Source of the DNA: Sphingobium sp. KCTC 72723
GTDB lineage: Bacteria > Pseudomonadota > Alphaproteobacteria > Sphingomonadales > Sphingomonadaceae
DNA: 64,000 nucleotides
NCBI RefSeq assembly: GCF_014280435.1
Contig: NZ_CP060388.1
Span: 868,001 to 932,000, forward strand
Reading direction: 5' to 3'
Shown here: positions 26,901-35,633 of the stretch, piece after piece
How positions within the stretch are numbered: the first letter of the stretch is position 1
How the letters are laid out: every line of letters begins with the position of its first letter
Made by a program: the position numbers and the translations under genes
Notes under the pieces: model-generated
Told to the model about the DNA's origin: nothing
Seen by the model: only the letters and a program-made list of their open reading frames with translations
Databases searched by the model: none

Positions 26901-27330
26901 CCGCCATGACGTCATTACGCAGGCGCTGCGCGTTATCGACGCTCCCGAATATGCCGCTTTGTTCGGCCCCGGCGCGCTCGCCGAAGCGCCCATCGCGGCG
27001 GTCGTGGGCGAAGCGGTGATCGCCGGGACCGTGGACCGCCTCTGCGTCGGCCCCGACCGCATCCAGCTAGTGGATTTCAAGACGGGCCGGATCGCGCCGC
27101 TCAACCCTGCCGACGTTCCCGTCGCCCATGTGCGGCAAATGGCCGCCTATGCCGCTGCGCTCGCCATCATCTTCCCCGGTCGCCCGATCGAGGCGGGCCT
27201 GCTCTACACCAGCGCCCCGCGCCTGATCATCCTGCCGCCCGCCCTGCTCGCCGCGCACAAGCCCGGCTTTGTGCCTGCGCAGGAGAATTTGCCGCTCTCA
27301 CCCGTTGAGCCAAACGGCACCGCACCCTAG
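23890..27330 (+). CDS. addA: AddA helicase-nuclease subunit
   Basis: This is the UvrD-like 3'-5' helicase and nuclease subunit of AddAB. The 1146-residue protein has the Walker A motif SASAGTGKTHVLTAR, the LTFTKAGAAEMADR motif Ia, DEAQDTNAAQW (Walker B), RSTPAVLDVVD, LLTVHGAKGLQAPIV and VALTRAEERL. It ends with a RecB-like nuclease domain (LVDFKTGRI). The start 23890 has a strong GGAGG ribosome binding site inside the end of addB (20-bp overlap); a second Met at 23902 is the alternative. trxA follows after 27 bp. Confidence 0.96.
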   Translation: MAATMADPAPPLQKLLGNQARAAAPDAHVWLSASAGTGKTHVLTARVFRLLLQGVRPENILCLTFTKAGAAEMADRIHDRLAAWVQMDDKRLFADLEALGEESGPDQRDFARRLFAEVLESTGGGLRIQTIHGFCQQLLTAFPLEADLTPGFRPLDQREQGNLARQTLADMVVRAHEQGDAALMESLQSLSLRLGEGGAEQFLMRCAGRVEKLDSLPPAITPWLMHQLGLPDGDIDAWIADQCSDVAFDMRSLDWIVQANVQWGTGRALERCDRIAAWRARDPQARAATLPDLHRAWAKADGDIVNAKGWVPPVDGYGEASARLYHRCAEMIAMKQRADYAAALGQALHAGRAYARDYALAKRLAGAVDFDDLIARAAALLEQDGIAEWIRYKLDQRIDHILVDEAQDTNAAQWRIVRTLAEEFFATQWEPGDKARTIFTVGDFKQAIFGFQGTSPANFAAAKILFQRDADQSGHDFFNLSLDRSFRSTPAVLDVVDRTIATLQAERLGLEPGDVHHLSANRHPGEVLLWKPVVAGLSEDAEGEEDWAADQERVLASKIARQIKEWIDSGLMLESRGRPVRAGDIMILVRRRSELARLIVARLYEEKVAVAGIDRLRLNAPLAVRDLLAALRFAVQPDDELNLAALLVSPLIGWTQDELMHRLIGRKAGLWRHLNHTLDDATLRPLRDLLGVADLTTPYRYLESILSGAMDGRRRLIERLGTEAADPIEELLNAALAFESDDHPSLQRFIDWFDRGEVEIVRDAAAQGDNLRLLTVHGAKGLQAPIVILADACQDPDAGNRADSLLWDGLPILAPRKPERQGPIGDVAEEAAADERREHWRLLYVALTRAEERLVVAGSLGPRAKGEVKPESWFAAVETAMTSLGADWEADSLWGAVRRWRGTEDLPSKAADPENAQHRAVTAEPAWLRAPAPVEARPPRPLAPSAPVEDDVPYPPPTPAMRAAAERGRWLHALFERLPDVPSAQRRDAADRWLTQQGATDAAIRHDVITQALRVIDAPEYAALFGPGALAEAPIAAVVGEAVIAGTVDRLCVGPDRIQLVDFKTGRIAPLNPADVPVAHVRQMAAYAAALAIIFPGRPIEAGLLYTSAPRLIILPPALLAAHKPGFVPAQENLPLSPVEPNGTAP

Positions 27331-27357
27331 ATAGTCCGCAACGCAAGGAGACACCAC

Positions 27358-27678
27358 ATGGCCACCAAGGCAGTTACCGACCAGAGCTTCAAGACCGACG
27401 TCATCGATTCCGACCTGCCCGTGCTGGTCGATTTCTGGGCCGAATGGTGCGGCCCGTGCAAGATGATCGGCCCGGCGCTGGAAGAAATCTCGGCCGAACT
27501 GGCTGACAAGGTGACGATCGCCAAGATCAACATCGACGAAAATCCCGACGCCCCCGGCCAATATGGCGTGCGCGGCATCCCGACGATGATCCTGTTCAAA
27601 AATGGCGAACCCGCCGCCACCAAAGTCGGTGCCGCGCCCAAGAGCGCACTGAAAAGCTGGATCGAAAGCGTCCTGTAA
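27358..27678 (+). CDS. trxA: Thioredoxin
   Basis: This 106-residue classical thioredoxin has the active site WCGPCK (Cys31, Cys34) and the cis-Pro loop RGIPTM. It is the general disulfide reductant of the cytoplasm, recharged by thioredoxin reductase. A good AAGGAG ribosome binding site precedes it. It is 27 bp from addA, so it may be co-transcribed; a short hairpin follows the stop codon. Confidence 0.97.
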   Translation: MATKAVTDQSFKTDVIDSDLPVLVDFWAEWCGPCKMIGPALEEISAELADKVTIAKINIDENPDAPGQYGVRGIPTMILFKNGEPAATKVGAAPKSALKSWIESVL

Positions 27679-27683
27679 AAAAT

Positions 27684-27702
27684 CCTCCCCTGCAAGGGGA
27701 GG
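27684..27702 (+). terminator. Hairpin after trxA, probable terminator
   Basis: CCTCCCCT (27684-27691) pairs with AGGGGAGG (27695-27702) across a 3-nt loop. There is no T-run after it on the plus strand, but an A-run precedes it. It is the only terminator-like structure at the end of the divL-trxA operon. Confidence 0.5.
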
Positions 27703-27733
27703 GGCAACCAATATAGAAGCCTGCCCACCTTAC

Positions 27734-27824
27734 TCGTCACCCTGAACTTGTTTCAGGGTCCATTTCTCCGGCTCAAGCCCTTGCTTGTAACCAGAAATGG
27801 ATGCTGAAATAAATTCAGCATGAC
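27734..27824. repeat. Second copy of the 90-bp repeat core found upstream of divL
   Basis: It shares the start CGTCACCCTGAA, the block AGAAATGGATGCTGAAA and the end ATTCAGCATGACG with 16170-16259. It has the same two internal hairpins but lacks the 21-bp outer arms of that element. It fills most of the 292-bp space between trxA and the inositol-phosphatase-family gene; the rest shows nothing recognisable. Confidence 0.75.
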
Positions 27825-27970
27825 GCTGGTGGAATAGCGCAAAATCATGGGCGGCAGCCCTGCCTTAAAGGAAGGCCTGTCTCACATCGCTATCTTACCC
27901 GATTGCCCCTGTAACAAACGTTAGTGTGGTTCATCAAAACCGCGACTCTATGTCCATCTTGCTGTCTACT

Positions 27971-28765
27971 TTACGCGAACAGAACCGTCGCCGCCCGCTC
28001 CCACAATCGGGGCGATGATGCCCCCAGCAGGCCGGGCCGATGGTCGCCAACCCGATAGGCCGTTCCGTCGATCCGCTGGCAACATCCGCCCCCCTCGTTG
28101 ACGAACAGCGTCCCTGCCGCATGGTCCCATGGCAACGCCCGCGCAAACACCGACACGTCATTCTGCCCCAGCACCAGCCGGGGATATTGCTCGGCGGCGC
28201 AGCGCGGAATATCGACCAGCGCAAAGCGATCGCGCGACCGCCGCTGTATGTCGGTCCGCTCCGCATCGCTCATGAAATAAACCGCCAGCGCCGCGATCGG
28301 CAGCTCGCCGCCGCTTTCCCGCGCCTTCACCTGTTCCCCGTTGATATGGCTGCCCCCGCCCAGCATCGCATGGCACAGCCGCCCGCTGATCGGGTCGAAT
28401 ATCCACCCGGCCAGCGTCACGCCGCCGTCGGCCAGCGCGATCATGATGCCGAACGGGGGTTTCCCCGCCGCGAAATTGCCGGTGCCGTCGATCGGGTCGA
28501 TGATCCAGTTCAGCCCGTCGCCCGCCCGGTCGAGTATCGCGGGGTCAGCGGCGCACGCTTCCTCGCCAATGATCCCGGCGTCCGGCAATATCGCCGCCAG
28601 CCCCTCGGCCAGCCGGATCTCGCTTTCCCTGTCGGCGATGGTGACGAAATCGTTGGCCGCCTTCTCGCTAATCTCGTCCGCCGCCAGATTCCGGTAGCGC
28701 GGCATCACGACGTCCCGCGCCACGTCCCGCATCAGCGCGACGACCGGCTCATGCAGTTCCAGCAT
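27971..28765 (-). CDS. Inositol monophosphatase-family phosphatase
   Basis: This 264-residue metal-dependent phosphatase has the two family signatures, WIIDPIDGTGNFAAG (metal-binding Asp residues) and PWDHAAGTLFVNEGG. It also has the upstream GEEACA acidic motif. Substrates in this family include inositol phosphates, histidinol phosphate and 3'-phosphoadenosine 5'-phosphate. Overlap with argJ (TGATG) hints at amino-acid biosynthesis, perhaps histidinol-phosphatase (HisN-like), but that is inference. Confidence 0.88.
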   Translation of the reverse strand: MLELHEPVVALMRDVARDVVMPRYRNLAADEISEKAANDFVTIADRESEIRLAEGLAAILPDAGIIGEEACAADPAILDRAGDGLNWIIDPIDGTGNFAAGKPPFGIMIALADGGVTLAGWIFDPISGRLCHAMLGGGSHINGEQVKARESGGELPIAALAVYFMSDAERTDIQRRSRDRFALVDIPRCAAEQYPRLVLGQNDVSVFARALPWDHAAGTLFVNEGGGCCQRIDGTAYRVGDHRPGLLGASSPRLWERAATVLFA

Positions 28766-29991
28766 CAGCTACGATAATCCGCGTTGATCGAAATATAGCC
28801 ATGCGTCAGGTCGCACGTCCAAACCGTCGCCCGGCCCTCGCCCAGCCCCAGGTCGACGCCGATCTCTATGTCCTGCCCCATCAGATGCGCGGCCACCGGC
28901 GCTTCGTCATACCCCTCGACCGCCAGTCCCCCGCTCGCCACCTGCGTCGCGCCGAAACGGATGGACAGCAGGTCGCGCTCGGCCGGTTCGCCTGCCTTGC
29001 CGATGGCCATCACGACCCGGCCCCAATTGGCGTCCTCCCCCGCGATCGCGGTCTTGACCAGCGGCGAATTGGCGATCGACAGGGCGATGCGGTGCGCGCT
29101 CTCGTCGCTCTTTGCGCCTTCGACATGGATCGCCACGAACTTGGTCGCGCCTTCGCCATCGCGCACCACCAGATGCGCCAGTTGGCGGCACAGATCGTCC
29201 AGCGCAGCGGCAAAGGCATCCGCCCCGGCATCGTCCATCGACGCGATCGGTACATTGCCCGCCTTGCCCGTGGCGAATGCCAGCACCGTGTCGCTGGTCG
29301 ACGTATCGCTATCCACCGTGATGCAGGAGAAAGTCCGCTTGTTCGCCGCCGACAACATCGCCTGCAACAGGGCAGGGGCCACTGCCGCATCGGTAAAGAT
29401 ATAGCCCAGCATCGTCGCCATGTCCGGCGCGATCATGCCCGATCCCTTGATGATGCCGACCAGATTGACCCGCGTCTCGCCGATCATCGCGGACACCTGC
29501 GCGCCCTTGGCATAGGTGTCGGTCGTGCCGATCGTATTGGCCGCATCCTCCCACCCGCAAGGCGCAGCGGCAAAGGCAGCCTCCAGCCCCGCTTCGGCCT
29601 TGTCGATCGGCAACGGCACACCAATCACCCCGGTGGAGGACACGAAGATGTCGGACGGCAGGCAGGACAGATGATTGGCGACCTTGGCCGCAATCGCCTC
29701 CACCGCCGCGCGCCCGCGACGGCCGGTAAAGGCGTTCGCATTGCCCGCATTGACCACCACTGCCCGCGCCGCCCCCAGCGGCAACGCGTCGCGGCACCAT
29801 TCCACTTCGGGCGACGGACACAGGCTCTGCGTCGTCACCCCCGCCACCGCCGTCCCCGCGTCCAGCTCCACATAAGTCAGGTCGCACCGCTCCCACGCCT
29901 TATACCCCGCCCGCGCCACGCGCAGCGTCACGCCGTCGATAGGGGAAAGGGTCGGAAAGGCCGCAGGGGCGAGGGGGGAGCGATCGGTCAT
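28765..29991 (-). CDS. argJ: Bifunctional glutamate N-acetyltransferase / amino-acid acetyltransferase ArgJ
   Basis: ArgJ transfers acetyl from N-acetylornithine to glutamate in the cyclic arginine pathway and may also use acetyl-CoA. The 408-residue precursor has the self-cleavage motif KGSGMIAPDMATMLGYIFTD. Cleavage is before Thr193, which becomes the nucleophile of the beta chain. VVNAGNANAFTG and the ending GYISINADYRS are typical. It is divergent from the TonB-C gene with only 36 bp between starts. Confidence 0.96.
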   Translation of the reverse strand: MTDRSPLAPAAFPTLSPIDGVTLRVARAGYKAWERCDLTYVELDAGTAVAGVTTQSLCPSPEVEWCRDALPLGAARAVVVNAGNANAFTGRRGRAAVEAIAAKVANHLSCLPSDIFVSSTGVIGVPLPIDKAEAGLEAAFAAAPCGWEDAANTIGTTDTYAKGAQVSAMIGETRVNLVGIIKGSGMIAPDMATMLGYIFTDAAVAPALLQAMLSAANKRTFSCITVDSDTSTSDTVLAFATGKAGNVPIASMDDAGADAFAAALDDLCRQLAHLVVRDGEGATKFVAIHVEGAKSDESAHRIALSIANSPLVKTAIAGEDANWGRVVMAIGKAGEPAERDLLSIRFGATQVASGGLAVEGYDEAPVAAHLMGQDIEIGVDLGLGEGRATVWTCDLTHGYISINADYRS

Positions 29992-30027
29992 GGCGAAGCG
30001 AAATGCTGGAAATGCGATGGCGCGTCA

Positions 30028-30516
30028 ATGCAGATAGAAAGCATGATGGACAAACGAATCAGGGAAGTGATCCTCGCGGTCGGTGCGTTCGGTTTGCTGG
30101 CGGCGGCGGTCATGCTGTGGCAGCGGCAATCGGCCATCGACCTGCCCCAGCCGGAACCGGCGCGCCCGCTCACGCCAATGCCGCCGACGCCCCAGCCTCT
30201 ACTGCCCTCGCTCCCCCCGCCCGATGCCCGCGCGACCCCGGCGACCAGCCCCGGCACATGGTTCAGCGACGCCGACTATCCGGCAGAGGCGGCCCGCAAC
30301 GGCTGGCACGGCACAGCCGCCTTCCGGCTGACGATCGACGGCATGGGGCAAGTCGCACAGTGCGCCATTACCGCCTCAACGGACCATGCCGTGCTGGACG
30401 AAGCGACCTGCCGCCTCCTTACCCCCCGCGCCCGCTTCACCCCCGCCCGCACCGCGTCGGGCGTTGCCGCAGCCGACAGCTATAATGGCCGCATCACCTG
30501 GCGTTTGCCGGAATAG
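30028..30516 (+). CDS. TonB C-terminal-domain protein
   Basis: This is a protein of about 162 residues with one N-terminal membrane segment (VILAVGAFGLLAAAVMLW) and a proline-rich linker. Its C-terminal TonB-like domain contains YPAEAARNGWHGTAAFRLTIDG. TonB proteins normally couple ExbBD energy to outer-membrane receptors. This one is short and lacks neighbouring exbBD, so it may be a stand-alone TonB-C protein. The start may be 30028 or 30043. Its end overlaps the convergent GT39 gene by 23 bp. Confidence 0.75.
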   Translation: MQIESMMDKRIREVILAVGAFGLLAAAVMLWQRQSAIDLPQPEPARPLTPMPPTPQPLLPSLPPPDARATPATSPGTWFSDADYPAEAARNGWHGTAAFRLTIDGMGQVAQCAITASTDHAVLDEATCRLLTPRARFTPARTASGVAAADSYNGRITWRLPE

Positions 30517-32023
30517 CCCGCACGAACAACATGCCCACCCCGTCGCGCATCGGCACCGCGCGATAGCCACGCGACCGGGCATAGCCGACCAGTCCGTCGT
30601 CGGGCCGCAGCGGCAGCTTGCGCGTGCCGCGTTCATAGCCGGTCAGGATCGCGGCGGGCGGCGCGCGGTCCAGATCGCCCAGCGTCGCTGGCGTCATGAC
30701 ATGCAGGCTGCGTGCCTCAACCGGGGATAGCAACGCCCCGGTGCGATAGACGAACGGGCCGGGGGCAAAGCGCGGGTCGATCGCCAGCCCGCTGTCGATC
30801 ATCAGGTGCGGCGACAGGGTGGCGATCATCCCGTCCCCGGCCACAGCCCGCACCAGCGCACCGCTCTCCCGCGCATCCCGCGCCGCTGCCAGCACAGGCG
30901 ACCCGCCACGCAACATCGCCATCATGTCCCGCGCCGGCTCGACCATGCCGGGAACCGAGGCGATGACCAGCAGCCCCAGCATGATCCGGCGCGACCGCTC
31001 CGAAACCCGGCGCACATCATCCAGGCAAAAGCCCAGCGCCAGCGCCAGCGGCGGCAATAGGGGCAGCAGATACTGCACCTGCGTCGGCGTCGGCAACGCC
31101 GCCCCGATCATGGCACCGCCGATCATCCACAGCGCCAGCCTGCGCCCCGGCGCATCGAAAATCCGCCTGCAACGGGCGATAATCAGCATCAACGCCACCA
31201 GCGCCGGACCCTTGGCCAGATATTTGATCAGGTCCGCGCCCTTTTCCGCCAGCGACAAATCCTGCGCCGCGCCATTGGCCGCGTACCAGGCATGGGGCGC
31301 GCTGATGCCGAATGTCAGCACGCCATGCACGAACCCGTCGGGCGCACCCCACCATGCCAGCAGCATCGGCACCATTCCCACGACCGCGCCCGTGCCAAGC
31401 CACCCCGCCGCCCGGACGCTCCCCTGCCGCCGCGACGCGACAAGGAACAGGCCCGCCGCTATCCCGACCGGCGCGAAATTCAGCTTGGTCGCGATCGCCA
31501 GCCCAAGGCACAGCCCCGCCGCCAGCCAAAGCCGCCCGCGCCCATCGCGCAGTGCCATCAGCGCCGCCACCATTGCCATGGCCGTCAGCATCGTGGGCAG
31601 CATGTCGTTGCGCACCACGCTGGCGCTGAACTGAAATGCGGCCGTCGCGCTCACCAGCATCACCGCCATCATCGCACTGGCCCGCGATACCCCGGCGATC
31701 CGCTGCCCCCGCCACAGCAGCCAGAGCGTCGCCAGCGCGGTCATGGCCGTCGCCATCCGCATCGCCATCACGGCATGGCCGGGAAAGCCCCAGGCAATGG
31801 GCGCATAGGCCCAGGCATGGATCGGCGGCTGAAGATACAGGAAGTCGCGAAAGATCGTCAGCCGCGCGGCGAAATGCGCGCCTGCCACATATTGGCTTTC
31901 GTCATGGTCGAACGGCGTGGCCATCGCCAGCGCCGCGAACCAGAGCGCCGCAAGGACAGCGATCCAGATCGCGACTGGCACCGCGCGCCACCGCGCCACC
32001 CTCAGCGCCCGAAACTCAACCAT
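30494..32023 (-). CDS. GT39-family (ArnT/PMT-like) membrane glycosyltransferase
   Basis: This 509-residue polytopic membrane protein has about ten hydrophobic segments. The first periplasmic loop carries FDHDESQYVAGAHFAA, the acidic motif of GT-C glycosyltransferases that use polyprenyl-phosphate sugars (PMT_2/ArnT-like). A periplasmic soluble tail follows. The acceptor is unknown. The ATG at 32023 was chosen because the upstream extension is unlike the family. It is a single gene on the minus strand facing secA. Confidence 0.8.
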   Translation of the reverse strand: MVEFRALRVARWRAVPVAIWIAVLAALWFAALAMATPFDHDESQYVAGAHFAARLTIFRDFLYLQPPIHAWAYAPIAWGFPGHAVMAMRMATAMTALATLWLLWRGQRIAGVSRASAMMAVMLVSATAAFQFSASVVRNDMLPTMLTAMAMVAALMALRDGRGRLWLAAGLCLGLAIATKLNFAPVGIAAGLFLVASRRQGSVRAAGWLGTGAVVGMVPMLLAWWGAPDGFVHGVLTFGISAPHAWYAANGAAQDLSLAEKGADLIKYLAKGPALVALMLIIARCRRIFDAPGRRLALWMIGGAMIGAALPTPTQVQYLLPLLPPLALALGFCLDDVRRVSERSRRIMLGLLVIASVPGMVEPARDMMAMLRGGSPVLAAARDARESGALVRAVAGDGMIATLSPHLMIDSGLAIDPRFAPGPFVYRTGALLSPVEARSLHVMTPATLGDLDRAPPAAILTGYERGTRKLPLRPDDGLVGYARSRGYRAVPMRDGVGMLFVRAIPANAR

Positions 32024-32160
32024 GATGCGCTGCCCCTTTCCCCCGTCATCGTCGGCAAGCCCGCTCCGGGCAAATGCCCCGCGACCACCCGAACGGGCCA
32101 TGCGATGGCATGATGCCGCCCCGACGGCACCCCGCCTCCATACCCGTAACCCCGGACCAT

Positions 32161-32182
32161 TTGCCCGGTCGTTGCCCGGTCG
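32161..32182. repeat. Two direct copies of an 11-bp sequence
   Basis: TTGCCCGGTCG occurs twice back to back, followed by a further TTG. It lies in the 257-bp space between the divergent GT39 and secA genes, which must hold both promoters. No clear promoter consensus was recognised there. Confidence 0.6.
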
Positions 32183-32280
32183 TTGATTGACTAAAGGCTG
32201 AGCGCTCCCTAAATCGCCGCGCATGTCTGTGTGCGTCCCCTCGTTCGGGGCAACGCCTCCCTATTGTGTCAGGAAATTGC

Positions 32281-35007
32281 ATGTTCGGCGCCCTTGCCAA
32301 GTCCATCTTCGGATCGTCCAACGACCGTTACGTCAAGTCGCTGGGCAAGCTGGTCGATCGTATCGCGTCTTTCGAACCGGCGATGCAGGCGCTGAGCGAC
32401 GCGGAACTGACGGCGCAAACGGCGAAATTCCGCGAACGGCTGGCCGCTGGCGAAACGCTGGACGACCTGCTGCCCGAAGCGTTCGCTACGGTGCGCGAAG
32501 CGTCGGTCCGCATATTGGGGATGCGCCATTTCGACGTGCAGATGGTCGGCGGCATCGTCCTGCATCGCGGCGAAATCGCCGAAATGCGCACGGGTGAGGG
32601 CAAGACGCTGGTCGCCACCGTCGCCACCTACCTCAACGCGCTGGAGGGGAAGGGCGTTCACGTCGTCACCGTCAACGATTATCTGGCCAGCCGCGATTGC
32701 GAATGGATGGGCCAGGTCTATCGCTTCCTCGGCCTCACCACCGGCGTCATCGTCCCCAACATCAGCGAGGACCAGCGCCGCGCCGCCTATGCCGCTGACG
32801 TCACCTATGCGACGAACAATGAACTGGGCTTCGACTACCTGCGCGACAATATGAAATATGACCGCGCCTCGATGGTCCAGCGGCCTTTCAACTACGCCAT
32901 CGTCGATGAAGTGGACTCGATCCTCATCGACGAAGCGCGCACCCCGCTGATCATTTCCGGGCCGACCGACGACAAGTCCGAACTCTATGTATCGGTCGAC
33001 GCGATCGTGAAGCAGGTGACCGAAGCGGATTATGAGAAGGACGAAAAGCAGCGCACCGTCACGCTGACCGAAGATGGCACCGAACGTCTGGAACGGTTGC
33101 TGGAGGAAGCGGGCCTGCTTCAGGGCGACAATCTCTATGATTTCGAAAATACCCAGGTCGTCCACCACCTGAACCAGGCGCTGCGCGCGAACGTCATGTT
33201 CCGCCGCGACATCGATTATATCGTCAAGGACGGCAAGGTCGTCATCATCGACGAATTTACCGGCCGCATGATGGATGGCCGCCGCTGGTCCGATGGCCTG
33301 CATCAGGCGGTGGAGGCCAAGGAAGGCGTCCAGATCGAACCGGAAAACCAGACGCTGGCATCGGTCACTTTCCAGAACTACTTCCGCATGTATCCCAAGA
33401 TTTCGGGCATGACCGGCACCGCTTCGACCGAAGCGACCGAATTCTACGAAATCTACAAGATGAACGTCGTCACCATTCCGACCAACAAGCCGGTGCAGCG
33501 GGTGGACGAGGAAGATAGTTTCTACAAGAATCTCGAAGACAAGTTTCGCGGCATTGCCAGGACGATCAAGGTTCATGCCGAACAGGGCCAGCCAGTGCTG
33601 GTCGGTACGGTGTCGATCGAAAAATCCGAAATGCTGTCCGAATTTCTCAATCAGGAAGGCGTCCCTCACGCTGTCCTCAACGCCCGCTTCCATGAACGCG
33701 AAGCGCATATCGTCGCGCAGGCCGGTCGCAAGGGCGTGGTGACGATCGCCACCAACATGGCCGGTCGCGGCACCGATATTCAGCTGGGCGGCAACCTGGA
33801 ATTGCGGGTCGAGGACGAACTGCGCGACATGCCCGAAGGCCCGGAACGCGACGCCGCCATCGAAAATATCCGCGCCGAAATCGCCATCGAAAAGGCCGAA
33901 GTGCTGGCGGCGGGCGGCCTGTTCGTGCTGGCGACGGAGCGGCACGAAAGCCGCCGCATCGACAACCAGCTGCGCGGCCGTTCGGGCCGTCAGGGCGACC
34001 CCGGCCTCTCGCGCTTCTACCTCAGCCTTGACGATGACCTGATGCGCATCTTCGGCCCGGACACGATGTTCGCCAAGATGATCCGCTCGAACCTGGAAGA
34101 TGGTGAGGCGCTGCCCCCGTCCAAATGGCTGAGCAAGGCAATCGAAACCGCGCAGAAAAAGGTCGAGGCGCGCAATTACGACATCCGCAAGCAGGTGGTC
34201 GAATATGACGATGTCATGAACGACCAGCGCAAGGTGATCTACGAACAGCGCGCCGACATCATGGACGCCGATACCGTCGATGACGTCGTTGTCGACATGC
34301 GCCACGAAACGGTCAACGACATCGTGGGTAGCTGCTGCCCCCCCGGCACCTATCCCGAACAGTGGAATGTCGAAAAGCTCAAGAGCCGGACCAGTGAAAT
34401 ATTGGGCCTCGAACCCGATTTCGACGCATGGCTGGCCGAGGACGCAGTCGATCCCGAACTGATCGAACAACGGCTGGTCACACTGGCCGACGAAGCGGTC
34501 GCGGACAAGGTTTCGACCGTCACGTCGGACGACTGGCACATGATCGAAAAATCGATCCTGCTCCAGAGCCTGGACCATCACTGGAAAGAACATCTTTCCA
34601 CGCTCGATGCCCTGCGTCAGGTCGTTCACCTGCGCGCCTATGCGCAAAAGACGCCGATTAACGAGTATAAGCAGGAATCCTTCGCCCTGTTCGAACGGAT
34701 GCTGGAAAATATTCGCGAAGACGTGACCGGCTCCATTGCCCGCGTCCAGTTCCGCATGGACGAAGCGCCGATGCCCGACTTCGACCTGCCGGTCCTGCCC
34801 GATTTCATCACTACCCATCTCGACCCGTTTTCGGGCGAGGATAACAGCGCGGACATCGACGCGGGCAGCTTTGGCGGCATCACCACCACCATCCCGCGCG
34901 CGCCGGTCGCAGATGGCGAATTTGCCAATCTGGACATCAGCCGCAACGCGATGTGTCCTTGCGGATCGGGCCAGAAATACAAGCATTGCCACGGCGCGCT
35001 CGCCTGA
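32281..35007 (+). CDS. secA: Preprotein translocase ATPase SecA
   Basis: SecA is the motor ATPase that pushes preproteins through SecYEG. The 908-residue protein begins [17 protein letters not shown]. It has the Walker A motif [24 protein letters not shown] (Walker B), the helicase-like motif [14 protein letters not shown] and RSGRQGDPG. It ends in a SEC-C zinc motif ([13 protein letters not shown]). The start 32281 has the AGGAA ribosome binding site; a GTG at 32266 is less likely. A hairpin between it and the convergent small gene should end transcription from both sides. Confidence 0.98.
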   Translation: MFGALAKSIFGSSNDRYVKSLGKLVDRIASFEPAMQALSDAELTAQTAKFRERLAAGETLDDLLPEAFATVREASVRILGMRHFDVQMVGGIVLHRGEIAEMRTGEGKTLVATVATYLNALEGKGVHVVTVNDYLASRDCEWMGQVYRFLGLTTGVIVPNISEDQRRAAYAADVTYATNNELGFDYLRDNMKYDRASMVQRPFNYAIVDEVDSILIDEARTPLIISGPTDDKSELYVSVDAIVKQVTEADYEKDEKQRTVTLTEDGTERLERLLEEAGLLQGDNLYDFENTQVVHHLNQALRANVMFRRDIDYIVKDGKVVIIDEFTGRMMDGRRWSDGLHQAVEAKEGVQIEPENQTLASVTFQNYFRMYPKISGMTGTASTEATEFYEIYKMNVVTIPTNKPVQRVDEEDSFYKNLEDKFRGIARTIKVHAEQGQPVLVGTVSIEKSEMLSEFLNQEGVPHAVLNARFHEREAHIVAQAGRKGVVTIATNMAGRGTDIQLGGNLELRVEDELRDMPEGPERDAAIENIRAEIAIEKAEVLAAGGLFVLATERHESRRIDNQLRGRSGRQGDPGLSRFYLSLDDDLMRIFGPDTMFAKMIRSNLEDGEALPPSKWLSKAIETAQKKVEARNYDIRKQVVEYDDVMNDQRKVIYEQRADIMDADTVDDVVVDMRHETVNDIVGSCCPPGTYPEQWNVEKLKSRTSEILGLEPDFDAWLAEDAVDPELIEQRLVTLADEAVADKVSTVTSDDWHMIEKSILLQSLDHHWKEHLSTLDALRQVVHLRAYAQKTPINEYKQESFALFERMLENIREDVTGSIARVQFRMDEAPMPDFDLPVLPDFITTHLDPFSGEDNSADIDAGSFGGITTTIPRAPVADGEFANLDISRNAMCPCGSGQKYKHCHGALA

Positions 35008-35019
35008 CGTAACAAAACG

Positions 35020-35055
35020 CCATGCGGTGAATGGGCAGACCCGTTCACCGCATGG
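35020..35055. terminator. Hairpin between secA and the convergent hypothetical gene
   Basis: CCATGCGGTGAA (35020-35031) pairs perfectly with TTCACCGCATGG (35044-35055), loop 12 nt. It starts 13 bp after secA. There is no marked T-run on either strand, so termination may be weak. Confidence 0.55.
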
Positions 35056-35099
35056 TGTCTAAATCTGCGTCTGCCGGAATGGCTATCCTTGCACGCAGA

Positions 35100-35462
35100 T
35101 CAGCGCGCAAATCCATATTGTCTGGCCAACTCGGCTCTGGTGGCAAAGCGCCGTTCATCTTGCGGCATCCGCCTTCCCGTCATCCGTTCGAAACGGTCGG
35201 GACCGACTTTACGCCACCAGGGCAAATCGACGGGGGCGGCGACCTGCTGCAAATGCAGCAGATAGGCGTCGAGGTTCGCGAACGTCCGTCCAAAGGCATA
35301 GGGTAGGCCGGAACGTCCCTCGCTCCTGATCACTTTTGCATCGCCTTTTTCCGCTACGTCAGGCTTGGCTTGGCTCTGTTTCACCGGCTCGCTCACCCCC
35401 GGCAGCGGCCGAAACGATGAAGCTGCCGTTAATATAATCAACAAGATGCCCTGTGCGACCAT
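35100..35462 (-). CDS. Hypothetical exported protein (120 aa)
   Basis: This 120-residue protein has an N-terminal hydrophobic segment (MVAQGILLIILTAASS) that may be a signal peptide or anchor. A charged middle follows, then a C-terminal region rich in aromatic and basic residues (DLPWWRKVGPDRFERMTG). I recognise no family. Its codon use is similar to the neighbouring genes. It is convergent with secA and divergent from the metalloprotease gene. Confidence 0.55.
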   Translation of the reverse strand: MVAQGILLIILTAASSFRPLPGVSEPVKQSQAKPDVAEKGDAKVIRSEGRSGLPYAFGRTFANLDAYLLHLQQVAAPVDLPWWRKVGPDRFERMTGRRMPQDERRFATRAELARQYGFAR

Positions 35463-35633
35463 GTCGCCATCGTTACCAAATTTATTAACGAAGGTCTATT
35501 GCCCCTGAGTTCTCGCTATGGTCTGTTGCGGTCAGAGACGGGGTATTTGGGAGGTATTTGTGGGATCACCTTTCGTTCAATTCGATTCAAGTGGCGCGCT
35601 CATTGATCGCAAGGCAGGTGGCAGGGATATGCC

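Noticed and set aside
28801..30516. A 571-codon plus-strand frame running through argJ into the TonB-C gene
   Set aside because: Its first three quarters are the antisense of argJ with typical shadow composition (Arg, His, Gln rich); only the end from 30028 is a real protein.
35463..35633. CtrA-type site (TTAA-N7-TTAA) upstream of the metalloprotease
   Set aside because: There is a TTACC...TTATTAACG stretch, but the spacing and left half do not fit the consensus.
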